Of a DNA stretch of 64,000 nucleotides, positions 9,655 to 17,787 are shown piece by piece; the first letter of the stretch is position 1, and each line of letters starts with the position of its first letter. This stretch comes from an archaeon (lineage in GTDB: Archaea > Thermoproteota > Thermoprotei_A > Marsarchaeales > Marsarchaeaceae). A model generated the notes under the pieces. That model saw nothing but the letters and a program-made list of their open reading frames with translations. It searched no databases and was not told where the DNA came from. Position numbers and translations under genes: made by a program. The DNA is taken from contig JAKAWJ010000006.1 of assembly GCA_021817005.1 (NCBI GenBank), positions 1 through 64,000 of the forward strand. Direction: 5' to 3'.

Positions 9655-9909
9655 TTCCTCGCCAGTCTCGGAATTTTGTTGGGTTTGATTGCTATATTAC
9701 ATTTCGCGTTCCGTATTCCATTAGCAAACAACATTTTTTACCCCATGATTGGCCATGCAGCCTCTAAGGGAGCTGGGAAGGTAGCTCCGTTACCTGTAAT
9801 TAATTCAACTGGCTCAGCTTTGATCACTTTGCATCCATTCAAAAAAGGGAGTATAGCAGTGTAACAACACATATCAACCCGAGAGCTGACCAAAGGCAAA
9901 CGGGCCAAC

Positions 9910-10356
9910 CTAATGTGCGGTGGCTGTCGAGGAGTATTTGTCCAAGGACTCCGTAAAATAGGCGTGGGTGATCGCAGATATGACCGATTTTTCTGAAATT
10001 ATATCGCGAACAGACACGACTCCTTCCAACCTGCCTGAATCATCCACAACCAGCAAATGTCTTGTCCCATTTATCCCCATTATCATGGCTGCATTCCCTA
10101 CATCATCGTCGGGGTGAACTTTGATGACGTCCTTGGTTGCAATATCCCAGGCTGGACTTTCCAAACTCCTTCGTTCAGCCACAGCCCGAATTACGTCCCG
10201 CTCCGAGACCACCCCCACTGGCGTCCTAGGACCATTACTTTCAACAATCACCACGAGCCCAATTGAGTTATCCTTCATCAATTTACAGACGTCGTAGATG
10301 GTGGAAGCTTGGGTTGTGCACACAGGCTCCTTCTTGATTAAATCAGAAACCTTCAT
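9910..10356 (-). CDS. CBS-domain pair protein
   Basis: A 148-aa protein of two tandem CBS domains (about residues 5-60 and 75-130), a module that senses adenine nucleotides or other ligands and regulates a partner. It has no attached catalytic or DNA-binding domain. The ATG at 10356 is chosen over the in-frame ATG at 10416 because a GAGGTGG ribosome binding site lies just before it and a TATA box (10394-10399) would start transcription between the two. The partner is unknown; neighbours are the NagZ-like and S66 genes on the same strand. Confidence 0.85.
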   Translation of the reverse strand: MKVSDLIKKEPVCTTQASTIYDVCKLMKDNSIGLVVIVESNGPRTPVGVVSERDVIRAVAERRSLESPAWDIATKDVIKVHPDDDVGNAAMIMGINGTRHLLVVDDSGRLEGVVSVRDIISEKSVISAITHAYFTESLDKYSSTATAH

Positions 10357-10393
10357 TTCTTCCACCTCGCCCACATAATAATGTAGTACTGAC

Positions 10394-10399
10394 TTATAA
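10394..10399 (-). promoter_or_regulatory. TATA box for the CBS-protein gene
   Basis: TTATAA lies 38-43 bases before the ATG at 10356, which predicts a short leader carrying the GAGGTGG ribosome binding site. Confidence 0.45.
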
Positions 10400-10416
10400 G
10401 CAGGCTTATCTCGCAC

Positions 10417-10781
10417 ATTGACGAAATTTTCGTATAGTGGACTTTACTCAGGATTGGCACATTGACTCCGCAAGTTGACTCATTTCTCTGCAATGTCAAG
10501 TGTCGCCCTGAGCATCCAAGAGGTAGCGAAGTGGTCGCTCGAATTGAAGGGGTTGCTATAAGGCGGTAGGCTGGGGAGCCAAGCAGCCTCCATAAGGTAG
10601 CGTTCTATCCGCGTATGCTGTCTGAGCTGCACACTGTTCCCACTCCTCGGACCTTGGCTTAATACAGTTTTGGATGCGGGAGGCTGCCGCCCTATCCCAA
10701 CGAACAGTGAGCGAGCGTTCTAATCTCGGCGCAATATCGGTTGAGGGAGAACCGCATCCCAGGTTATTGCAACAGTACTCG
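10417..10781. other. Intergenic region, no gene recognised
   Basis: About 365 bases between the CBS gene and the S66 peptidase gene. No plausible frame, tRNA, SRP or RNase P motif was found. It contains short G-rich and C-rich stretches that could pair locally. Confidence 0.4.
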
Positions 10782-11744
10782 CTAGCTTTTCACAGCTGGC
10801 TCCGTTATTCGAAGCGTCCTCGAGGTTGCATCTAGTTCGCACGCCGCTCCCAGAGGCAGTGTAGGCTTGTGCAGTGTATGGCCCGCGGGGAAATTGTAGA
10901 TAGCCGGTTTTCCAAGCTTCTCCAGTCTCTCTTTGACAACAGATTCAACCGTGATTTTATTTATGGTTCTGCCAAGCCTCTCCTCAGGCGGGCAATCGAC
11001 GCAGGTAGAAAATACAATACCGTTACATTTTTCCAAGCAGCCCGACATCAGTAACTGCGTAAGCATACCGTCGATTCTGTAGGGATCTTCTCCCACATCT
11101 TCAATCAGCGCGATTTTATCTGCAAAATCGATTTGATACTTTGTGCCCATCAGCCTAGTAATCAGAGTCAGGTTGCCCCCTGCGAGCCTCCCTTGGGCCT
11201 TCCCTTCCAATACCGTAACGACAGGCGGGGCCTCCTCTGGGATAGGAACCAGCCCCAGAGGTGACGGGAGAGTGATTGCGTGTAACAATTCCGAAATGGA
11301 ATATCCCGAGGCTTCACTTCCCCCGAAGTCAGATGCCACCATCGGTCCATGAAAAGTGATGAGTCCTGTGAACTTGGTGATTGAGTTCAATAGTGCAGTA
11401 AGGTCACTGTAACCTACGATGATCTTTGGGTGTTTTGAAATTTCTGCGAAATCCAACGAGTCAAGCACCCTCATTGTGCCGTAACCCCCTCCGGAAGAAA
11501 TTATTGCATCTATGCCCGCGTCAGAGAACGCCCACGAAATTTCATTCGCCCTGTCTTCATCGGGGGCGCTGAGCATCCCACCGCCATGCAGTCTTTTTGA
11601 GACCGGACCGAGCTCCACCCTGAATCCCTTGGATTCAAGCAGTTTTATGCCCCTAGAGAGCGCGATTGCGTTCGGGCTCGAAGCCGGACTGATTACCCCG
11701 ATAGTTCCTCCCCTATGTAGGAGGGTAGGTCTGATGAGTTCCAT
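10782..11744 (-). CDS. Peptidase S66 family (LD-carboxypeptidase / MccF-like), copy 1
   Basis: A 320-aa serine carboxypeptidase. The S66 catalytic triad can be placed: Ser113 in IVGYSDLTALL, Glu215 in LIEDVGEDPYRID and His289 in PAGHTLHKPTLPLG. The family includes cytoplasmic LdcA enzymes, which remove the terminal D-Ala from murein tetrapeptide, and MccF, which inactivates microcin C-like peptides. No signal peptide is seen. A second S66 gene lies at 25054-26013. The gene diverges from a small membrane protein gene at 11812. Which bond is cut cannot be told from sequence alone. Confidence 0.9.
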   Translation of the reverse strand: MELIRPTLLHRGGTIGVISPASSPNAIALSRGIKLLESKGFRVELGPVSKRLHGGGMLSAPDEDRANEISWAFSDAGIDAIISSGGGYGTMRVLDSLDFAEISKHPKIIVGYSDLTALLNSITKFTGLITFHGPMVASDFGGSEASGYSISELLHAITLPSPLGLVPIPEEAPPVVTVLEGKAQGRLAGGNLTLITRLMGTKYQIDFADKIALIEDVGEDPYRIDGMLTQLLMSGCLEKCNGIVFSTCVDCPPEERLGRTINKITVESVVKERLEKLGKPAIYNFPAGHTLHKPTLPLGAACELDATSRTLRITEPAVKS

Positions 11745-11811
11745 CTTCTTGCATCCGGAAAGTCCTTTAGTGGCTCGCCTAATAGATGTTTTTGTAGTGG
11801 CGGTCTGACTT

Positions 11812-12414
11812 ATGTCGTCTGGTGAGCCGAGCGGGAGCAGAAAATCCGGTGGCCAATTCCTTCGCGGTAAGGTTTACTCAAGAATCCAGCCGAGCAGAAG
11901 GTCTCTTGCGTTCTCGGCTTTCCTCAGCTCATTTGGTGTTTCAGTCTGTGCCCTAATTTCCGGAAGGATATTTCCGGAGGCTAGCCTCGTGGTTGCCGTA
12001 GTGACGGCGGTTGCATACCTCGCGCGAGTAAGGGCTCTCGGCAGGCTTGATATCGGCAGCTATGGGGAACACCTGAATCCCGTGCCTCGGAGAGAGAGCA
12101 CGCAATTCTTCTATTCCTTTTTAATTATTTCAGGTGCACTTATACTGCCACTTCTTGCGCTTCTTCTTCTCCCCTACAGTTTTTTGGGTGGAGTGGCCTA
12201 CGCGATGATAACTCCTCTACCTTTGTCTAATCTCATCTTTGCTTACCGAATCCGGGGGCTCGAGCAGAGCAACGGCTTTATTCTGTACAAAGTGACCGAA
12301 ACCGAAGAGCTTGCGGGAGAAGTGTTTGTAACTCGAGTGGGCTATTTGGTCAAATCAGTTGGCGATGTAACCGGCCCGGACATTGGCTTCAGTGAACCCT
12401 CTGAACCGAGGTAA
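11812..12414 (+). CDS. Hypothetical membrane protein
   Basis: A 200-aa protein that I do not recognise. It has a basic N-terminus (about 30 residues), two hydrophobic segments at about residues 33-75 and two more at about 103-147, so probably four membrane helices, then a roughly 50-residue polar tail. The start ATG at 11812 lies 67 bases from the start of the divergent S66 gene, so the two may share a control region. No enzymatic motif is visible. Confidence 0.65.
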   Translation: MSSGEPSGSRKSGGQFLRGKVYSRIQPSRRSLAFSAFLSSFGVSVCALISGRIFPEASLVVAVVTAVAYLARVRALGRLDIGSYGEHLNPVPRRESTQFFYSFLIISGALILPLLALLLLPYSFLGGVAYAMITPLPLSNLIFAYRIRGLEQSNGFILYKVTETEELAGEVFVTRVGYLVKSVGDVTGPDIGFSEPSEPR

Positions 12415-12461
12415 AGCTTCTTGCCCTGGGCTTTCTAGGTCCTGAAGGCTGAGCCCGAGGC

Positions 12462-12854
12462 ATGCTGGGTCAGTGCGTGCTCAGGCCCGCAGAAGAGCCG
12501 TTCTACAGGCTGAGGAAGTCTGCATGTGGCGAGATAGTTCGACCGATCTCTGACGATATTCTGCCGAAAGGCTTGATCCTGAATGCTGAGGGGACAATGG
12601 ACGCGGTTGCCGCCGGAATCGTGCGTAAACACCTAGACGGCGAGCTCGAAGCCTACTATGTTAAACCCCAGAAGACCAAGGCCGCGACTCTGGACGCAAT
12701 CAACCTGTATCGTAATTTGCAGTATGTTGAAAGGACCACAATAATCATCGACGGGGACGACAAAGACCCTCAGCATATCCCTGACAAGTGGAGGAAAAGG
12801 CTTACCGTTAAAGGGGGGGCGCGAGGAGCAGGCAAAACGAGGGGAGCTGTGTAA
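12462..12854 (+). CDS. Hypothetical protein with a Toprim-like pattern
   Basis: A 130-aa protein that is not confidently recognised. It shows the sequence AEGTMDAVA, and about 50 residues later IIIDGDDKD. An acidic EG motif followed by a DxD motif is the layout of a small Toprim metal-binding domain, but the match is by eye only. The C-terminal basic Gly/Arg-rich tail may be frame drift. It lies just upstream of a broken transposase, so it could be a chromosomal gene damaged by, or carried with, a mobile element. Confidence 0.45.
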   Translation: MLGQCVLRPAEEPFYRLRKSACGEIVRPISDDILPKGLILNAEGTMDAVAAGIVRKHLDGELEAYYVKPQKTKAATLDAINLYRNLQYVERTTIIIDGDDKDPQHIPDKWRKRLTVKGGARGAGKTRGAV

Positions 12855-12939
12855 TTGAGTGCAAGATTGGTGCCAACGAGTTCAGCTTGGCGATCATTCT
12901 AAACGGCCCTTAATAATCATAAGTGGGGAAACACACCGT

Positions 12940-13640
12940 AGAGGGTCACTTCGTCAGAGTCCCTACGGAGGTATGCACTTCGAAGCCTCGAAAGGAACGC
13001 CAAACATTAATATGGGCCAGGGCGGAGAACCCCTTCTTATTTTCTCTTTCTTTTCGTGCCTATGGCTGAGAGAATTGTAGGGTTCTATTCTCTCGGGCGC
13101 GGCCGCCGCCGAAGGGTCCATCCGCTTACTACTAGGGAACCCACGGTAAAAATGCTGCTCGTGCGCGTGGCACCCACAGAGGCGAAGCGGCACAAGCGCG
13201 TCTGGGTTATCAGCGAGCACCAAGTCATAGCTGTGGACGAGAGTGTGGTCAAGTGTTGTGGAGACCAATCTATGTTTGGGTGGCCGTGGACGCGTACACG
13301 AGGCAAACCATTTGGTTCGGTGTCTTACTCACAAGACCAGTGAGAACGCCCTCAGATTCCTCCGGAGACTGAGAACAAGGTGTCTAGACGACCCGGTGAT
13401 ACCCACGGATAGGGGTTCATGGTACCGTGAGGCAGTGATCCGAGCCGGGTTCCACAACCACATCCACCAGACCTTCGGGCTGAGGAGCTCCGTGGAGCGC
13501 TTTTTCGGCAACCTCAAAGACAGGACCAGGGTGTTCTACAACAACGTCAACCCCAAGAAGACACTCTTTGGGCCACTCGTAGGCTTCCTCGAACTGCTCG
13601 TGCGCTGGTATACCGAGTAGAGGTGACACCTATGACTGCT
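12940..13640 (+). mobile_element. Degenerate insertion sequence remnant (DDE transposase)
   Basis: The core is the broken transposase at 13056-13620. Candidate imperfect end repeats are GTCACTTC at about 12949-12956 and GTCACCTC (minus strand) at about 13621-13630. They are short, so the boundaries are tentative. The element lies between a small hypothetical gene and the YVTN surface-protein gene. Confidence 0.5.
13056..13620 (+). pseudogene. DDE transposase pseudogene, IS6/IS240-like
   Basis: The protein is split over three frames. Frame A gives VIAVDESVVK (first catalytic Asp) up to about 13245. A one-base shift then gives LWRPIYVWVAVDAYTRQTIW (second Asp) up to about 13340. A second shift gives SENALRFLRRLR, DDPVIPTDRGSWY and finally GLRSSVERFFGNLKDRTRV, which holds the catalytic Glu. 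Put together this is a small D-D-E transposase of the kind found in archaeal IS6-type elements. The N-terminal DNA-binding part is not readable. Two frameshifts mean no active enzyme can be made. Confidence 0.75.
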
Positions 13641-13708
13641 TATCCGGACAGGATCCGCCGAAGGCGTAAATGTTTAAATCCTGATTTGGAATACCACTAT
13701 CGGTCACT

Positions 13709-15487
13709 TTGTCTTCCGAAGGCAAAGCAGCCGTCAGGATGCTTGCGGTTGTGCTACTACTCACGGTTGTTCTGACCTCGCAGAACTTCCCCATCCTAAA
13801 TCGGATCCCGGCTTCAAATGTCGCAGGGGTGAGTGCACTGCACAGTAGTTTATCCGTCCGGGGGGGAGGCGGCCCGCAAAGCCCAGAAGACGCCGGATAC
13901 GCCCACGCGTCGTGTAATGCCACGCAAATCTTCTTCGTATCCAATATGACCCGTAGTGGGCGGTTTCAAGCCATATTCGAGGCGCGGAACGTGCATACAC
14001 GCGCGGCAAGCTTTGACTCCAGCATCACTCCGGCGACTAACGGAGCAACGAACGCCGTGATAGAAAACATCACGGATGTCGGAGCCGGACCGGAGGGTGT
14101 TGCTTTTGACTCTCAGAACGGCTACATCTACGTGGCAAACTGGGCGTCCGATAATGTTTCGGTTATTGATGGTGCCACGAACACTGTTATAGACACTATC
14201 ACAGTCGGAAACGCACCGGGGGGTGTTGCTTTTGACTCTCAGAACGGCTACATCTACGTGGCAAACATTGGGTCCAGCACGGTTTCGGTTATTAATGGTG
14301 CCACGAACGCCGTGATAGAAAACATCACGGATGTCGGAGCCGGACCGGAGGGTGTTGCTTTTGACTCTCAGAACGGCTACATCTACGTGGCAAACTATGA
14401 CAACAACACGGTTTCGGTTATTAATGGTGCCACGAACGCCGTGATAGAAAACATCACAGTCGGAAACGCACCGGTGGGAATTGCTTTTGGCTCTCAGAAT
14501 AGGTACATCTACGTCACAAACATGGCGTCCGATACTGTTTCGGTTATTAATGGTGCCACGAACGCCGTGATAGAAAACATCACGGATGTCGGAGCCGGAC
14601 CGAAGGGTGTTGCTTTTGACTCTCAGAACGGCTACATCTACGTGGCAAACTATGACAACAACACGGTTTCGGTTATTAATGGTGCCACGAACGCCGTGAT
14701 AGAAAACATCACAGTCGGAAACGGACCGTGGGGTGTTGCTTTTGACTCTCAGAATGGCTACATATACGTCACAAACTGGTGGTCTGATACTGTGAGCGTT
14801 ATATCGCCGGGGTATAAGGCCGTGCAGAGAGTGTATGGTGTGGTGTTTCAGGAGTCGGGGTTGCCTTCAGGGGCCACATGGTCTGTGACTCTGAATGGGA
14901 CCACGCGGTACTCGTCCAGCAGTACGATTACGTTTCAGGAGCCTAATGGGAAGTATGTTTTCAGCGTTGGACCTGTAAGCGGTTATTCCGCTTCTCCCTT
15001 ATCTGGCACGATAACGGTTAACGGAGCAAACGTTACTCAGCAGGTAACGTTCACCCAGATTGTGCCGGCTACCTATACGGTTACCTTTACGGAGTCGGGG
15101 TTGCCCCCAGGGTCTAATTGGTCGGTGACGCTCACCGGGCGGACGGAGTGGTCGACGTCACCCCAGGTCACCTTCTCCGTCCCAGCTGGCACCTACCCCT
15201 ACAGTGTGGTGTTTCCGGCTGGCTACACCTCGGCCAATCTCACAGGCACGATCTCAGTGACCCACTCTGTTGGGCTACTGCTCATAGCTACTCCCACATC
15301 TGCGTCGTCTCCCACATCTGCGTCGTCTCCCACATCTGCGTCTTCTTCATCGTCAGAGTCGTCCTCCACATCACCGTCTGCTTCCCACGCTTTCAGCCCC
15401 CTGACGTCTTCCCTGTTCGTGGGGGTTATCATCATAGTGGTTGTGGTGGGGGTCATAGTGGTTCTTGTGAGGAGGCGGGGGAAGTAG
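13709..15487 (+). CDS. YVTN beta-propeller surface protein, membrane anchored
   Basis: This 592-aa exported protein has an N-terminal signal or anchor segment (about residues 10-30), six YVTN blades (about 110-365), two copies of an Ig-like module with the motif ESGLPxGxxWSVTLxG (about 380-450 and 456-525), a Ser/Thr/Pro stalk (about 528-560), and a C-terminal membrane helix followed by RRRGK. Such proteins are archaeal cell-surface or adhesion proteins. The start is TTG at 13709. The blades are nearly identical in DNA (see the repeat entry). Six visible blades could close by using flanking strands as the seventh, or could form a six-bladed ring. The binding partner is unknown. Confidence 0.85.
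   Translation: MSSEGKAAVRMLAVVLLLTVVLTSQNFPILNRIPASNVAGVSALHSSLSVRGGGGPQSPEDAGYAHASCNATQIFFVSNMTRSGRFQAIFEARNVHTRAASFDSSITPATNGATNAVIENITDVGAGPEGVAFDSQNGYIYVANWASDNVSVIDGATNTVIDTITVGNAPGGVAFDSQNGYIYVANIGSSTVSVINGATNAVIENITDVGAGPEGVAFDSQNGYIYVANYDNNTVSVINGATNAVIENITVGNAPVGIAFGSQNRYIYVTNMASDTVSVINGATNAVIENITDVGAGPKGVAFDSQNGYIYVANYDNNTVSVINGATNAVIENITVGNGPWGVAFDSQNGYIYVTNWWSDTVSVISPGYKAVQRVYGVVFQESGLPSGATWSVTLNGTTRYSSSSTITFQEPNGKYVFSVGPVSGYSASPLSGTITVNGANVTQQVTFTQIVPATYTVTFTESGLPPGSNWSVTLTGRTEWSTSPQVTFSVPAGTYPYSVVFPAGYTSANLTGTISVTHSVGLLLIATPTSASSPTSASSPTSASSSSSESSSTSPSASHAFSPLTSSLFVGVIIIVVVVGVIVVLVRRRGK
14039..14803 (+). repeat. Tandem array encoding six YVTN blades, higher-order period 255 bp
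   Basis: Six units alternate between 129 bp (with DVGAGP) and 126 bp (with VGNAP or VGNGP): 14039-14167, 14168-14293, 14294-14422, 14423-14548, 14549-14677 and 14678-14803. The true period is therefore a 255-bp two-blade pair repeated three times, with long identical stretches between pairs. Confidence 0.85.
15293..15346 (+). repeat. Three 18-bp tandem repeats in the stalk region
   Basis: The unit CCCACATCTGCGTCGTCT occurs three times in register, the last copy slightly altered. It encodes PTSASS units of the surface-protein stalk. Such in-frame repeats can change stalk length by slippage. Confidence 0.8.
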
Positions 15488-15877
15488 TGCGGTGACCCCG
15501 GGGTCTTCTTGGGCAGCCCCACTGACTAGATCACTCTCTTATATGTGTATTCGAATCGTGGGGGTGGTTGGTTTTGGGTGTGGGCGGGTTTCTGCCGCCT
15601 ACGGTGGTTTTGGGGTTATCAGACGCGGCTCAGTGAATGAGTGACGAGCACTTGCGGATTGACTCAATCGTCCTAGGGAAGCCGACAAGCTCTCTGGTAC
15701 AGCTGGGATCAACCAGAGGAGGGGTAAGCAGGGGGCAAAATAGTGGTTCTCAGGGGGTGGTTGCGGGAAGAGTGCTTTTGGGTGTGGGGTCTGACTTATG
15801 CTGCGCTCAAATTGGGTAGAGGGGTGTATCAGTGTGTTGGGGAACATTGTTTGGGTTCAGTGTGATGAGTTGGGGGG
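15488..15877. other. G-rich intergenic region with a possible promoter
   Basis: A TATA-like CTTATATG lies at about 15537-15544. The following plus-strand DNA is strongly G-rich and poor in plausible frames up to the GTG at 15878. The antisense frame at 15599-15847 is Pro/Ser-rich and not convincing. The region may be an untranslated leader or decayed sequence. Confidence 0.35.
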
Positions 15878-17344
15878 GTGAGTGGGTGGTGGCTTTTAGG
15901 GGGTTATGTCGGAGGAAGGGGTAGGGGGTGCGGGGGAGGCACGCGGAACCCGTCGCCTTATCCCCAACCCAACCTATCTTTGGGGGCTTCCTTGCGGAGC
16001 CAGCCTAGGGCTTCCAGGTCTAGATCACGCAGGGGTTCCCGTGGTTCGTCGCCCTTTCCCCAGCTCGAAAGGACCTTGGGCATGCTTCTTCTGGACATGA
16101 ACCTTACCAAGGTTGCGGAGACCGGATCATCGGTTAAGCGCCAGTGTGCCGGTAGCCGAACAGCCGCAGCGCCTGCTTCGGGTGCGCCGCAGCCCGGTCC
16201 GGGACCGGGTACACAGACGGGTGGAGACGACCAGAACTCAAACGGGACACAAAACAGTTCAGGCGAAACCGTTTTGTATTCAAGGAGGCCGCAGATGATA
16301 CCTTGGCCGAACGCGGGACAGTTGGGGCGGGGTGGCCAGAATAGTTCTAGTACCCAGGGCAGCACTAACGGGACAAAAAGCAAAAACCCGCAGCTGACAC
16401 AGCGCCCCTGCCGCGGTGGCCGGCGCTCTGCCTTTGATAAGACAGGTCTTGGCGCAAACACCACTAGCAGCAGCGAAAGCAATTCCAGCACCCAGAGCGG
16501 TTCCAGCACTCAGAATTCCTGCAGCAGCGGCCAAAGCAGCTCCAGTAGCCGGAGCGGTTCTAACGGGGCAAAAAGCAGGACCCAGTGGCACCTGTTGCGT
16601 CTGCAACACGAGCTAAGCAATTCGCTCTTGGCTCCTCAGGGGTCTGGCTCAAAATCCGGTAAAGCGGCCTTATCCGCAGGCCGTAACGAGGCCGCCCGTG
16701 GCCGGCGTGGAAAGGGGGAGGAGCCCGCGCAGGCAGATGAAAACCAAGCTAACCAAAGCGGTGCCCCGCGGGCTCCAGATCGCAGGTTCGGCGAAACCCA
16801 GTCTGGCCAGACGGGCGGGGCCCAGGCCGGCCAAATGAAAAAGAAAGGTGGCGGCGGCCTGTGGGGCGACCTGACCTCGGATCTCGCATCGCTCGGTTCA
16901 TCACTTGTGAACGCGGGCACCTCGGCCGTAACCGGGCTTGCCGGCGACGCTACGCAGCTTGCCAAAGGCGCCGAAAACCTGCTCGGGTCCACCGCGACCA
17001 CCGTGGATAAAACCGCTGCGGGGGCGGCCACAAGCACGGAAAACGACCTGCGCTCCCTTGACAGGAGCTTTCACAATTTCGAAAAGACGGTTGACAGCGG
17101 CGCCTCCAAGCTTGGGTCGGACGCGTCGGTTGAACGTGACACGGTGGTTGCGCCTTGCATGGAGGAAGGCGTAGCTGATGGCGGCTGGGCCGCAGGTCAG
17201 GCTGTAGGTTTGAGCCGGTTGCCTGACTGGCGGGGCCGAGCCGTTTACGGGCGAGTATCCGTTGCTTTGTGGGTTGTCGTTGCTATATGTGCTCTCTGGC
17301 TTGAATCCTTTGCAGTGCTGGATGAATTGGAGCGGGGGTTATGA
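15878..17344 (+). CDS. Low-complexity Ser/Gly/Asn/Gln-rich protein of unknown function
   Basis: This 488-codon frame starts at GTG 15878; the true start may be later, for example the ATG at 16081. The middle (about residues 100-250) is rich in Ser, Asn, Gln, Thr and Gly, with repeated NGTK/NGAK modules. Residues about 320-415 form a regular Ala/Ser/Asp-rich helical region beginning GLWGDLTSDLASLGSSLVNA, with strongly GC-ending codons, a sign of real coding. A hydrophobic segment lies near residues 455-475. It is more GC-rich than its neighbours and lies between a broken transposase and an integrase-like fragment, so it may be foreign, perhaps viral. No family is recognised. Confidence 0.45.
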   Translation: MSGWWLLGGYVGGRGRGCGGGTRNPSPYPQPNLSLGASLRSQPRASRSRSRRGSRGSSPFPQLERTLGMLLLDMNLTKVAETGSSVKRQCAGSRTAAAPASGAPQPGPGPGTQTGGDDQNSNGTQNSSGETVLYSRRPQMIPWPNAGQLGRGGQNSSSTQGSTNGTKSKNPQLTQRPCRGGRRSAFDKTGLGANTTSSSESNSSTQSGSSTQNSCSSGQSSSSSRSGSNGAKSRTQWHLLRLQHELSNSLLAPQGSGSKSGKAALSAGRNEAARGRRGKGEEPAQADENQANQSGAPRAPDRRFGETQSGQTGGAQAGQMKKKGGGGLWGDLTSDLASLGSSLVNAGTSAVTGLAGDATQLAKGAENLLGSTATTVDKTAAGAATSTENDLRSLDRSFHNFEKTVDSGASKLGSDASVERDTVVAPCMEEGVADGGWAAGQAVGLSRLPDWRGRAVYGRVSVALWVVVAICALWLESFAVLDELERGL

Positions 17345-17460
17345 GTGCGCATTCGCAGATTGCCGGGGAAGTGGTTGTAGTAGAGCCGGTGGGCGAAGTG
17401 GCTGTGCAGGAGGAAGCGTCGACGTGCAACACCAGTTTGGCCTCGTGGACGGAGCTGTAA
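17341..17460 (+). CDS. Small ORF translationally coupled to the low-complexity gene
   Basis: 39 codons start at the ATG that overlaps the previous stop (ATGA at 17341-17344). The peptide is acidic, with the run GEVVVVEPVGEVAVQEE. The stop-start overlap suggests coupled translation, but the size makes chance likely. Confidence 0.25.
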   Translation: MSAHSQIAGEVVVVEPVGEVAVQEEASTCNTSLASWTEL

Positions 17461-17520
17461 TTCAGGCTGGCATTGACTATGCATGAATGGGGGACTGAGC
17501 CGTCTCAGTCTCGGTTTTCG

Positions 17521-17739
17521 CTACTCTTGCCTGCTAAAGGGTACACCGAGGCAAACTGCCCCGAATGGTTGAGGAGCCCTCCCGGCGACGGGCCAAAACG
17601 AAAGAGAGTTTTTGCCTTCTTGTCTCTTGGTATCCTGGTTTGGGATTGACGCGAGCCACTCGTCTATTTCCTTATCGAGTTCCTCCTGGGCCGTGCATTC
17701 CTTGTCCTTGCCTTTAGATTTGACATCTTCCCTTAGCAT
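17521..17739 (-). CDS. Small ORF with integrase-like N-terminal motif, probably a fragment
   Basis: A 72-aa frame whose first part contains DKEIDEWLASIPNQDTKRQ. A closely similar motif, KEVDEWLASIPKGATR, is encoded at about 36531-36578. WLxSIP near the N-terminus is reminiscent of the start of the core-binding domain of archaeal tyrosine recombinases; this is inference by eye. The C-terminal half is unlike protein, so this is probably a truncated remnant. It lies just before the oppD gene on the opposite strand. Confidence 0.35.
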   Translation of the reverse strand: MLREDVKSKGKDKECTAQEELDKEIDEWLASIPNQDTKRQEGKNSLSFWPVAGRAPQPFGAVCLGVPFSRQE

Positions 17740-17787
17740 ATTCTGAGGTAAGTCTTATTTCATTAGTGCGCGAGTTGCGATTAGAGC

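Noticed and set aside
14039-14803. Regular repeats that might be a CRISPR array
   Set aside because: Repeats are contiguous, in frame and encode YVTN blades; there are no unique spacers and no cas genes.
15118-15495. 125-codon frame overlapping the surface-protein stalk
   Set aside because: His/Cys/Val-rich shadow created by the repetitive stalk DNA in another frame.
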